Program-made: the position numbers and the translations under genes
NCBI GenBank assembly: GCA_946482635.1
Contig: CAMLSG010000141.1
Coordinates: forward strand, 1-14,318
Length of the DNA stretch: 14,318 nucleotides
Reading direction: 5' to 3'
Source: an uncultured Duganella sp.
GTDB taxonomy: Bacteria; Pseudomonadota; Gammaproteobacteria; Burkholderiales; Burkholderiaceae
Notes under the pieces: model-generated
Database searches by the model: none
What the model saw: only the letters and a program-made list of their open reading frames with translations
Told to the model about the DNA's origin: nothing
In this document: piece by piece, positions 1 through 5,945 of the stretch
Layout of the letters: the number at the start of each line of letters is the position of its first letter
How positions within the stretch are numbered: position 1 is the stretch's first letter

Positions 1-58
1 TGCGCAGTTCCCACAAGGCGGGAATGTCGGCGCTGGACGCTGGGAGAAGGGCGATCAT
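1..58 (-). CDS. N-terminal fragment of a leftward gene, possibly a GNAT acetyltransferase
   Basis: Read leftwards from an ATG at 58-56, the frame is open to the window edge and gives 19 residues, MIALLPASSADIPALWELR. This pattern (a short hydrophobic strand, then a P-A-x-x-A-D-I-P-A-L-W helix start) resembles the first strand and helix of GNAT N-acetyltransferases. The fragment is too short to prove the family and shows no catalytic or acetyl-CoA-binding motif. No clear Shine-Dalgarno precedes the ATG. The gene would be divergent from rlmJ, with about 70 bp of shared upstream DNA. The coding call rests on residue style and position at the edge; the family assignment is a guess. Confidence 0.4.
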   Translation of the reverse strand, partial: MIALLPASSADIPALWELR

Positions 59-92
59 CTGGCCAGTGTATCGCAGGCCTCGATGCGCATGA

Positions 93-98
93 GATAAT
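93..98 (+). promoter_or_regulatory. possible -10 element for rlmJ
   Basis: GATAAT matches TATAAT at 5 of 6 positions and lies 30 bp upstream of the rlmJ ATG. No good -35 hexamer is seen 16-18 bp upstream, and rlmJ has no recognisable Shine-Dalgarno (the bases before the ATG are pyrimidine-rich), so the call is weak. Confidence 0.25.
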
Positions 99-127
99 GC
101 GGGCAAATCCTATTTTCCCGCTTTTCT

Positions 128-1048
128 ATGTTCAGTTACCGCCACGCGTTCCATGCCGGCAATCACGCCGACGTCCTCAAACACTTTGTCCTGGTCCAGG
201 TCCTCGAATACCTGAACCAGAAGGACGTCCCGTATACCTATATCGACACCCATGCCGGCGCCGGCGTCTATTCGCTGGATAGTGCACAGGCCGCCAAGAC
301 CGCCGAATTCGAAACGGGCATCGGCCCGCTGTGGGATCGCGATGACCTGCCGGAGCCACTGGCTGACTACGTCCAGCTGATCAAGGACCTGAACCCTAGC
401 GGCAAGCTGCGCTTCTATCCCGGTTCGCCGTATTGTGCCGAGATCGTGGCGCGTGAAGAAGACCGTATCCGCCTGTTCGAGCTGCATCCATCGGACGCCA
501 AGATCCTCGCCGACAATTTCCAGAAGCTGGAGCAGCACCAGGCCGCCAACGGCCGCCGTCCGACTGCGCGCGGCAAGCGCGTGATCGTCAACAAGGCCGA
601 TGGCTTCCTGGGCGTGAAGGCGCTGCTGCCGCCGCCATCTCGCCGCGGCATCGTGCTGTGCGATCCTCCTTACGAGGACAAGCAGGACTACAAGAAGGTC
701 ACGGACATGCTGAACGATGCGCTGAAGCGCTTCCCGACCGGCACCTATGCGGTCTGGTATCCGGTACTGCAGCGCATCGAGGCGCGTAACTTTGCCGAGC
801 GCCTGAAGCACCTGCCTGCCAAGAGCTGGCTGAATGTGACCCTATGCATCAGCACGCCGACGCCAGACGGTATTGCGCTGCACACCAGCGGCATGTTCCT
901 GCTGAACCCGCCGTACACGCTGGAGCCGATGCTGCGCCAGGTCATGCCTTACCTGGTCCAGGTCCTGGGCCGCGATGCGGGCGCGCAGTTCACGCTGGAG
1001 AGTGGCGAGGCGACCACAGCCAGGAAGGCGCCGCAGCGCACAACATAA
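128..1048 (+). CDS. rlmJ: 23S rRNA (adenine-2030 N6)-methyltransferase RlmJ
   Basis: RlmJ uses S-adenosylmethionine to methylate N6 of A2030 in 23S rRNA. The 306-residue product starts with the family signature YRHAFHAGNHADVLKH (4-19), followed by the SAM-binding strand and glycine loop YIDTHAGAGVY (38-48). It carries the N6-adenine methyltransferase motif DPPYE at 179-183, Asp179 being the expected catalytic residue. The hallmark GSPYCAE (99-105) and the C-terminal GMFLLNPPYTLE are also present. It is somewhat longer than the roughly 280-residue E. coli enzyme because of a polar C-terminal tail rich in Ala, Thr and Arg. The ATG at 128 is fixed by the conserved MFSYRHAFHAGNHAD start, although no Shine-Dalgarno precedes it. 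It appears monocistronic, with a separate promoter before the next gene. Confidence 0.95.
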   Translation: MFSYRHAFHAGNHADVLKHFVLVQVLEYLNQKDVPYTYIDTHAGAGVYSLDSAQAAKTAEFETGIGPLWDRDDLPEPLADYVQLIKDLNPSGKLRFYPGSPYCAEIVAREEDRIRLFELHPSDAKILADNFQKLEQHQAANGRRPTARGKRVIVNKADGFLGVKALLPPPSRRGIVLCDPPYEDKQDYKKVTDMLNDALKRFPTGTYAVWYPVLQRIEARNFAERLKHLPAKSWLNVTLCISTPTPDGIALHTSGMFLLNPPYTLEPMLRQVMPYLVQVLGRDAGAQFTLESGEATTARKAPQRTT

Positions 1049-1053
1049 AAATG

Positions 1054-1081
1054 TTGCCAAGACTGCACTAAAGGGTATAGG
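1054..1081 (+). promoter_or_regulatory. sigma70-type promoter for the EAL/HDOD gene
   Basis: TTGCCA (1054-1059) and TATAGG (1076-1081) are separated by 16 bp, matching the -35 and -10 consensus at 5 and 4 positions. It starts just after the rlmJ stop codon and would initiate near 1088, about 28 bp upstream of the preferred ATG at 1116. Confidence 0.45.
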
Positions 1082-1105
1082 CTTGTAACCATGAGTCTTA
1101 GCAAT

Positions 1106-1110
1106 GGGGA
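1106..1110 (+). promoter_or_regulatory. Shine-Dalgarno deciding the EAL/HDOD start
   Basis: GGGGA lies 5 bases before the ATG at 1116 and overlaps the alternative in-frame ATG at 1104. This spacing favours initiation at 1116 and makes the 1104 start unlikely. Confidence 0.55.
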
Positions 1111-1115
1111 AACCC

Positions 1116-2384
1116 ATGACAGCCGTGGTTGAAAGTGAAGTGCCGATCCCAATGCCGTATGCCAATCAGTTCTTCTTGGCACGGCAACCCATCCTCAACC
1201 GCAGCCAGCGGCTCGTAGCCTACGAGCTGCTCTACCGAAATGCCGAAGTCCACGAAGCCCGTGTGACGGACGGTACCCATGCCACTGCTTCCGTAATTGC
1301 CCACGCTTCCGAGCTGGGCATGGAGCAGGTTGTCGGCGACCAGCTTGCCTTCGTCAATGTCGATACGACGGGGTTGATGAGCGATTTCATTCACTTCCTG
1401 CCGAACGATAAGGTCATCCTCGAGGTGCTGGAGTCGGTGGAGCCGACGCCGGAGGTGCTGAAGCGGGTGCAGGAGTTGAAACAGGCTGGCTACAAGTTCG
1501 CCCTGGACGATGTGGCGGGCGAAAGCGATGCCGTGACCGCTTTGCGTCCCCTGATGGATGTGATCAAGGTCGACATCAAGCAGATCGAGCGCGGCAACCT
1601 GCCGGCGCTGGCGCGCAACCTGCGCAACCCGAACCAGAAGCTGCTGGCCGAGAAGGTCGAAACGGTCGAGGAATTCCGCGAATGCATGGACCTGGGCTTC
1701 GAGTACTTCCAGGGCTATTATTTTGCACGGCCTGTGATCCTGAGCGGGAAGAAGATCACGCCTTCGCAGCTCTCCATCATGCACTTGCTCGACTTGCTGA
1801 ACCAGGATGCGGACCAGCGCGAAGTGGAGCGCAGCGTCAAGCATGACCCCCTGATTTCGCTGAACTTGCTGCGCCTGGTGAATACGCCGGCGGTGGGGGC
1901 ACGCTTCCGCATCAACTCGGTCGGACATGCGCTGATCGTGCTGGGGCGGCGGCAGTTGCAGCGCTGGCTGCAGATCCTGCTGTACGTGAAAGGCTCGGAA
2001 TTCGATTCGCCGCTGTTGCAGATGGCAACCACGCGCGGCAAGACCATGGAGCTGGTGATGGGCCATGTGCGGCCGTCGGAACGGGTGGCTGCCGATATCG
2101 GTTTTACCGTCGGCATCATGTCGCTGATGGATGCGCTGTTTTCGGTGCGCATGGGCGAGATCCTCGACAGCGTCAATGTGCTGGACGAGGTGCGCGATGC
2201 GCTTTTGCATCGCGAAGGCGATTATGGCGATGTGCTGCGCCTGATCGAGCTGATCGAGCGCGCGCAGGAGGGACGTGAGTTGACCGGCATCCTGCACAAG
2301 CTGGACCTGGCGCCCTCGGCGCTGTATGCGCTACAGCGCGAGGCCTTTGAGTGGGTCAATGAATATGCCCACTCGGTCCAATAG
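1116..2384 (+). CDS. EAL + HDOD domain signalling protein (YuxH/CdgJ type, COG3434)
   Basis: This cytoplasmic 422-residue protein joins an EAL domain (about 20-210) to a C-terminal HDOD domain (about 215-410), the layout of the YuxH/CdgJ family linked to c-di-GMP signalling and motility. The EAL-motif segment reads YELLYR (Glu37). Probable metal and substrate positions are kept: Asn81 in FVNVD, Glu103 in VILEVLE, Asp131-Asp132 in LDD, Lys151/Asp153 in IKVD, Glu179 in AEKVET and Gln199 in YFQGYYFARP. Loop 6 is degenerate (DDVAGES instead of DDFGTG) and EGVE has become EKVE, so phosphodiesterase activity is uncertain; c-di-GMP binding or a purely regulatory role is possible. No sensory or membrane segment is present. 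Its stop codon lies 1 bp from the end of the convergent methyltransferase gene. The family is sure; activity is not predictable. Confidence 0.9.
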   Translation: MTAVVESEVPIPMPYANQFFLARQPILNRSQRLVAYELLYRNAEVHEARVTDGTHATASVIAHASELGMEQVVGDQLAFVNVDTTGLMSDFIHFLPNDKVILEVLESVEPTPEVLKRVQELKQAGYKFALDDVAGESDAVTALRPLMDVIKVDIKQIERGNLPALARNLRNPNQKLLAEKVETVEEFRECMDLGFEYFQGYYFARPVILSGKKITPSQLSIMHLLDLLNQDADQREVERSVKHDPLISLNLLRLVNTPAVGARFRINSVGHALIVLGRRQLQRWLQILLYVKGSEFDSPLLQMATTRGKTMELVMGHVRPSERVAADIGFTVGIMSLMDALFSVRMGEILDSVNVLDEVRDALLHREGDYGDVLRLIELIERAQEGRELTGILHKLDLAPSALYALQREAFEWVNEYAHSVQ

Positions 2385-2385
2385 C

Positions 2386-3111
2386 TTATTGGGCCAGTAG
2401 CAGGAAGACTGTTGGTTTCTTGTGGAAGTCCGGCGCGTTGCCGGCGTCGAGCAAGCCTTTCCATTGCGCGCCCGTCCGGGTGCGGATCGTTTCCGTTGGC
2501 AGGCTGATGTCGGTGGCTACGCAGATCAGCGTGGTGCCGTTGCATGCGCCGACCAGCGCTTCCAGCATGGCGGCGTTGCGGTAGGGCGTTTCGATGAACA
2601 GCTGCGTTTGCTTTTCCTGGCGGGAGCGGGTTTCCAGGTCTTTCAAGCGTTTGGCGCGCTGCGCGGCGTCGGTCGGCAGGTAGCCGTTGAAGGCGAAGCT
2701 TTGACCGTTCAGGCCGCTGGCCATCACGGACATCAGGATGGAAGAGGGGCCTACGAGCGGACGGACCGGGATGTTGTTGGCGTGGGCCAGGCGGACCAGG
2801 TCGGCGCCGGGGTCGGCTACTGCCGGGACGCCGGCTTCGGATAGCAGGCCGACGTCGTGGCCGGCTTTCAGCGGTTCGAGCAGGGCTTGCAGCGCGGCTT
2901 GCGGCGTGTTGATGTTCAGTTCGCTGATGGCGATTTCCTGGATGGGCTTGGCGGTGCCGACTTGCTTCAGGAAGGCGCGGGCGGTTTTGGCGTTTTCGGC
3001 GACGAAGTGGGTGAGCTGGGAGGTCAGTTGCTGCACGTGCTGGGGGATGACCTGGTCCAGGGAGTCGGTTGGGCCGAGGGTGTTGGGGATTAAGTATAGG
3101 GTGCCGTTCAT
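2386..3111 (-). CDS. RsmI-like SAM-dependent methyltransferase (tetrapyrrole methylase fold)
   Basis: The 241-residue product belongs to the tetrapyrrole-methylase (MraW-unrelated, RsmI/YraL) superfamily of SAM methyltransferases. It has GTLYLIPNTLG (3-13), the SAM-site loop LLSEAGVPAVADPGADLV (89-106), VGPSSILMSVMASGLNGQ (120-137), FNGYLP (141-146) and FIETPYRN (172-179), which parallel RsmI segments such as the SDAGTPxxxDPG loop and the GPCAAxxALxxSGL helix. Two features argue against true RsmI, the 16S rRNA C1402 2'-O-methyltransferase: the N-terminal half is clearly diverged, and the protein is about 40 residues shorter because the usual C-terminal region is missing. It is probably a paralogue with an unknown substrate. 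The gene lies downstream of maf on the same strand, separated only by the inverted-repeat element. It has no clear Shine-Dalgarno. Confidence 0.85.
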   Translation of the reverse strand: MNGTLYLIPNTLGPTDSLDQVIPQHVQQLTSQLTHFVAENAKTARAFLKQVGTAKPIQEIAISELNINTPQAALQALLEPLKAGHDVGLLSEAGVPAVADPGADLVRLAHANNIPVRPLVGPSSILMSVMASGLNGQSFAFNGYLPTDAAQRAKRLKDLETRSRQEKQTQLFIETPYRNAAMLEALVGACNGTTLICVATDISLPTETIRTRTGAQWKGLLDAGNAPDFHKKPTVFLLLAQ

Positions 3112-3112
3112 G

Positions 3113-3250
3113 TTTTTAAACCCGGTGAATCTGGGTCAGACCCAAGGGTCTGACCCTGTCAGATCTGACGCGACCGGTATTTTCTTAGTTATCTGGTGAG
3201 CGGAATGGGTCTGACCCTTGGGTCAGACCCAGGTTTACCGGGTTTGAAAG
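3113..3250. repeat. Paired inverted repeat of GGGTC(A/T)GACCC palindromes (REPIN/MITE-like element)
   Basis: Two 44-bp arms, 3113-3156 and 3207-3250, are inverted copies matching at 38 of 44 positions, around a 50-bp centre. Each arm contains its own hairpin: GGGTCAGACCC (3133-3143), AA, GGGTCTGACCC (3146-3156) on the left; GGGTCTGACCC (3207-3217), TT, GGGTCAGACCC (3220-3230) on the right. The arms continue outward with a shared AAACCCGGT block. The centre holds the perfect palindrome GTCAGATCTGAC (3158-3169). The element fills the whole maf-methyltransferase gap, encodes the last four Maf residues plus the stop, and ends 1 bp from the methyltransferase ATG. Two inverted palindromic units fit a REPIN or a short MITE. 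No transposase or clear target duplication is visible. Confidence 0.8.
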
Positions 3251-3828
3251 AAGCTAACGCCCGCGGCGCGCAGCATGCCAGTCAAGGCAATCAGCGGCAA
3301 GCCCGTAAGTGCCGTCGGATCGCTGGAATCAATCCGCTCCAGGATCGCAATCCCCAGCGCCTCGTTTTTCGCGCTTCCGGCACAATCATAGGGCTGCTCG
3401 ATGCGCAGGTAAGCATCCAGCTCCTCATCCGCCAAATCGCGGAACTTGACCACGGTCTGGATGTCTTCAAGCTGGTGCGTATTGTTGCGCCCGTCCCACA
3501 GGCACAGCGCGGTATGAAATACCACCTCGCGCCCGCGCATTTTCTGCAATTGGGCCAGGGCATTGGCATGATTGCCAGGTTTGCCGATTTGTTCATCGTC
3601 CAGCGTGGCGACCTGGTCGGAGCCGATCACGAGTGCGCCTGGATGGCGGGCGGCCACAGCGGCAGCCTTCTCGCGGGCCAGGCGCAAGGCAGTAGCAGAG
3701 GGTGTTTCGCCCGGTTGCGGGCTTTCGTCGATATCGGGTACATCGACCGTAAACGGCAAATGCAGCCGCGACAGCAGCTCCCGGCGATAGGCCGAGCTGG
3801 ATGCAAGAATGATGTTGGTTGTTTTCAT
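3235..3828 (-). CDS. yceF: Maf-family nucleotide pyrophosphatase, YceF type (7-methyl-GTP pyrophosphatase)
   Basis: Maf proteins hydrolyse non-canonical or modified nucleoside triphosphates to the monophosphate and pyrophosphate. The YceF branch prefers 7-methyl-GTP and is thought to sanitise the nucleotide pool. The 197-residue product shows ILASSSAYRRELL (7-19), the SxxR substrate loop; IGSDQV (68-73) with Asp71 as likely catalytic base; IGKP (81-84) with Lys83; CAGSAK (149-154); and GLPLIAL (176-182). CAGSxK and the SDQV form match YceF better than YhdE. The ATG at 3828 is fixed by the conserved start; the frame is open further upstream, but that DNA is promoter region. The last codons (FQTR) and stop lie inside the repeat element. 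It is divergent from yceD, as yceF is in E. coli. No Shine-Dalgarno is seen. Confidence 0.93.
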   Translation of the reverse strand: MKTTNIILASSSAYRRELLSRLHLPFTVDVPDIDESPQPGETPSATALRLAREKAAAVAARHPGALVIGSDQVATLDDEQIGKPGNHANALAQLQKMRGREVVFHTALCLWDGRNNTHQLEDIQTVVKFRDLADEELDAYLRIEQPYDCAGSAKNEALGIAILERIDSSDPTALTGLPLIALTGMLRAAGVSFFQTR

Positions 3829-3837
3829 CAGGGAAAT

Positions 3838-3843
3838 GTTATA
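3838..3843 (-). promoter_or_regulatory. possible -10 element for maf
   Basis: On the minus strand this reads TATAAC and lies only 9 bp from the maf ATG. The gene lacks a Shine-Dalgarno. If used, the transcript would be leaderless or nearly so. No good -35 is seen. Confidence 0.3.
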
Positions 3844-3887
3844 TGCTCTCTGCGCCGTAGAAAAAGAGCGAAAAGTCTCGCAAGTCT

Positions 3888-3917
3888 TTGACGCGGCGTG
3901 GAAAATCCTGTTATTAT
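3888..3917 (+). promoter_or_regulatory. sigma70-type promoter for the yceD-rpmF-fab cluster
   Basis: TTGACG (3888-3893) and TATTAT (3912-3917) each match consensus at 5 of 6 positions, with an 18-bp spacer. Initiation would be near 3924, about 22 bp before the yceD ATG. This is the best sigma70 promoter in the window and lies in the divergent maf-yceD gap. Confidence 0.7.
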
Positions 3918-3945
3918 CGCAGGTTTTCGAGGGAAATTTTAGCCA

Positions 3946-4446
3946 ATGAATGCTTTTGAGATCGACGCCTTTGATTTTTGTCGGACCAACAGCAGCAAGG
4001 AAGGGGTGACTCCCGTCGCTGAAATGACCCGGCTTAGCAAGGAATGCGCTAACTCTTCCGGTGAGTTGACCTGGAAGGTGGAGGGCGGTTCCAGCAAACA
4101 GGGCTTCCCGCAGATGCGCCTGACCGTTGCCGGCAAAGTGCAACTGGTGTGCCAGCGCTGCCTGACCCCGTTTGAATACGAAATCGATTCGTCGACGCTC
4201 CTGATGCTCGGCAAAGACGACGCGGATGCGGACGAAATCGAGGAAATCATTGATGATGAAAGCATTGACGTGATCGTCGGTGCGCGCTCCATGAATCTCA
4301 TGGACCTGGTTGAAGATGAGGCCCTGCTGGCCTTGCCGCAGTCGCCGAAGCACGAGGTGTGTCCTGATACCTCGCTGGTCGACTCTGCGAAGAATGAGAA
4401 GCCTTCGCCTTTCGCAAGCCTCAAGGGCTTGAAGGCCACGAATTAA
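3946..4446 (+). CDS. yceD: YceD / DUF177 protein, 23S rRNA accumulation factor
   Basis: The YceD (DUF177) family is needed for normal 23S rRNA accumulation in E. coli and in plastids, and is nearly always encoded next to rpmF. The 166-residue product has the family core LTVAGKVQLVCQRCLTPFEYEI (59-80) with Cys69 and Cys72, an acidic stretch around 91-107, the DLVEDEALLALP segment (120-131) and a third conserved cysteine at CP (139-140). These cysteines may bind a metal. An AGGGA Shine-Dalgarno (3930-3934) precedes the ATG by 11 bases. It is the first gene of the cluster, 133 bp before rpmF. The C-terminus ends in a basic PFASLKGLK stretch common in the family. Confidence 0.93.
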   Translation: MNAFEIDAFDFCRTNSSKEGVTPVAEMTRLSKECANSSGELTWKVEGGSSKQGFPQMRLTVAGKVQLVCQRCLTPFEYEIDSSTLLMLGKDDADADEIEEIIDDESIDVIVGARSMNLMDLVEDEALLALPQSPKHEVCPDTSLVDSAKNEKPSPFASLKGLKATN

Positions 4447-4487
4447 ACAGTTTGTAGTAGCAAAGAACGTGTCAAAACGCGTGCAGT

Positions 4488-4539
4488 AATCGAGTTTGGC
4501 ATGGAGTTAAAAGCTCGATTCGCATGTTTTTGCGCATCG
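4488..4539 (+). promoter_or_regulatory. two overlapping hairpins in the yceD-rpmF gap
   Basis: Hairpin A pairs AATCGAGTTT (4488-4497) with AAAGCTCGATT (4510-4520), leaving one bulged G. Hairpin B pairs CGATTCGCA (4516-4524) with TGCGCATCG (4531-4539), with one mismatch. They share bases 4516-4520, so they cannot form together in one RNA. This could be a leader switch for rpmF or chance structure; no known ribosomal-protein leader was recognised. Confidence 0.35.
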
Positions 4540-4543
4540 GATG

Positions 4544-4552
4544 TGTTAAAAT
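4544..4552 (+). promoter_or_regulatory. extended -10 promoter for rpmF
   Basis: TGT followed by TAAAAT (4547-4552) forms an extended -10 element (TGnTAtaaT class), 27 bp upstream of the rpmF ATG. The -35 region is poor, as is usual for extended -10 promoters. Confidence 0.45.
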
Positions 4553-4579
4553 CTTAGAACTTTAGTATTAGGAGTCATC

Positions 4580-4762
4580 ATGGCTGTTCAACAGAACAAG
4601 AAATCCCCGTCGAAGCGCGGCATGCACCGTTCGCACGATTTTCTGGTAGCACCGAACCTGGCCGTTGAGCCAACCACCGGTGAAACCCACCTGCGTCACC
4701 ACATTTCGCCTAACGGCTTCTATCGTGGTCGCAAAGTGCTGAAGACCAAGAACGACGAGTAA
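4580..4762 (+). CDS. rpmF: 50S ribosomal protein L32
   Basis: L32 is a small basic protein of the 50S subunit. The 60-residue product begins [20 protein letters not shown], the family signature, and has [20 protein letters not shown] (39-58), which aligns with the E. coli [20 protein letters not shown] stretch. It lacks the four zinc-binding cysteines found in some lineages, so it is a zinc-independent (C-) form. AGGAG (4570-4574) sits 5 bases before the ATG. It follows yceD as in most proteobacteria and is itself followed by an intrinsic terminator, so it is probably transcribed more strongly than the fab genes beyond. Confidence 0.98.
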   Translation: MAVQQNKKSPSKRGMHRSHDFLVAPNLAVEPTTGETHLRHHISPNGFYRGRKVLKTKNDE

Positions 4763-4788
4763 TCGACGTTTCGCTTCAGCGACAAGAC

Positions 4789-4830
4789 AAAGCGGTGCTA
4801 CGCAGGTTTTCTGACGTCGCGCCGCTTTTT
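4789..4830 (+). terminator. intrinsic terminator between rpmF and plsX
   Basis: AAAGCGGTGC (4789-4798) pairs with GCGCCGCTTT (4819-4828), a 10-bp stem with one G-U wobble and a 20-nt loop. The stem runs into a T tract (4826-4830). It ends only 14 bp before the plsX ATG, so it looks like a read-through or attenuating terminator rather than the end of the operon. Confidence 0.65.
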
Positions 4831-4844
4831 CTTTGAGTTATACA

Positions 4845-5945
4845 ATGACAATCAAAATCTCTATCGACTGCATGGGTGGCGATCACGGCCCCTCAGTCAC
4901 GATCCCCGCAGCACTCTCTTTCCTCAAGCACGAACCGAACGCTGAGCTGGTCCTTGTTGGCCTGGAAGATGTTCTTCGCGCTGAACTGAAGAAGCACCAC
5001 GCCGAGGCCGAACCGCGCCTGACTATCCTTCACGCTTCCGAACAGGTCACCATGGATGACCCGCTCGAGGTCGCTTTGCGCCGCAAGAAGGATTCGTCGA
5101 TGCGCGTGGCCATTGAACAGGTCAAGAGCGGCGCCGTGGCTGGCTGCGTTTCTGCCGGCAATACCGGCGCCCTGATGGCCGTTTCCCGCTACGTGCTGAA
5201 GACCATGGCCGGTGTCGACCGTCCTGCCATCTGCACCATCATGCCCAACAAGCTGGGCAAGCCAACCTATATGCTGGACCTGGGTGCCAACGTGGATTGC
5301 GAACCGCACCACCTGCACCAATTCGCTATCATGGGTTATGTGCTGGTGCAGGCCATGGAGGGCATCGAACGCCCGACCATCGGCTTGCTGAACGTGGGCA
5401 CGGAAGACATCAAGGGTAACGAAGTGGTGAAAGCCACCGCTGCCTTGCTGCGCGCCGACCACGAGCGCGGCGCCCTGAACTTCTACGGCAACGTGGAAGG
5501 GAACGATATTTTCAAAGGCACCACCGACATCGTCGTCTGCGACGGCTTCGTCGGCAATGTGACGCTGAAGGCCGTCGAAGGCCTGGCCAGCTTGTTCAAG
5601 GTGGTGTTGACCGAAGAATTCAAGCGTAACCCGATCACCATGTTGGGTGCGCTGATCGCGCGCAGTGCGCTGCGCATGATCACCCAACGCCTGAATCCTG
5701 CCCGCTTTAACGGCGCCGGCCTGCTGGGCCTGCGCGGCCTGGTATTCAAGAGCCATGGCGGGGCAGGCGTGGAAGCCTTTGAATGGGCAATCCGCCGCGC
5801 TTACGAGGCGGCGCATCATGATTTGCAAGAGCATCTGTCGGCCATGATCGCCGAACTGATGCCGCAGGAAGAGACGACACCACAAACGAGAGACACGCAT
5901 GACCCTGTACAGCAAGATCGTAGGCACGGGCAGCTACCTGCCTGA
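4845..5945 (+). CDS. plsX: Phosphate acyltransferase PlsX (acyl-ACP:phosphate)
   Basis: PlsX converts acyl-ACP and phosphate into acyl-phosphate, the donor used by PlsY to start phospholipid synthesis. It works as a peripheral membrane enzyme. The 366-residue product has the family landmarks [10 protein letters not shown] (7-16), SAGNTGAL (103-110), LDLGAN (144-149), LNVGTE (182-187), FYGNVEG (213-219) and DGFVGN (233-238). The ATG at 4845 puts IDxMGGD near residue 7 as usual. An in-frame TTG at 4833 is less likely because it lies in the terminator tail. There is no convincing Shine-Dalgarno. The last 16 codons overlap the fabH start by 47 bp. The C-terminal tail after about residue 345 is polar and unconserved in style, reading through fabH sequence until a TGA. 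Confidence 0.95.
   Translation: MTIKISIDCMGGDHGPSVTIPAALSFLKHEPNAELVLVGLEDVLRAELKKHHAEAEPRLTILHASEQVTMDDPLEVALRRKKDSSMRVAIEQVKSGAVAGCVSAGNTGALMAVSRYVLKTMAGVDRPAICTIMPNKLGKPTYMLDLGANVDCEPHHLHQFAIMGYVLVQAMEGIERPTIGLLNVGTEDIKGNEVVKATAALLRADHERGALNFYGNVEGNDIFKGTTDIVVCDGFVGNVTLKAVEGLASLFKVVLTEEFKRNPITMLGALIARSALRMITQRLNPARFNGAGLLGLRGLVFKSHGGAGVEAFEWAIRRAYEAAHHDLQEHLSAMIAELMPQEETTPQTRDTHDPVQQDRRHGQLPA

Noticed and set aside
1098..2297. Open frame of 399 codons opposite the EAL/HDOD gene
   Set aside because: His/Gln-rich shadow translation; the plus strand has clear EAL and HDOD domains.
2422..3199. Plus-strand open frames opposite the RsmI-like methyltransferase
   Set aside because: Valine/glycine-rich shadow frames; the minus-strand protein shows real family motifs.
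3113..3250. The maf-methyltransferase repeat as a CRISPR or ordinary terminator
   Set aside because: There are only two inverted copies with no regular spacers, and no T tract follows the hairpins, so neither applies.
3829..4353. N-terminal extension of the maf frame by about 175 codons
   Set aside because: It would cover the divergent promoter region and run antisense to yceD. Conserved Maf sequence begins at 3828.
4893..5927. Open frame of 344 codons on the minus strand opposite plsX
   Set aside because: Composition is a shadow of plsX codons, with no start signal or motif.
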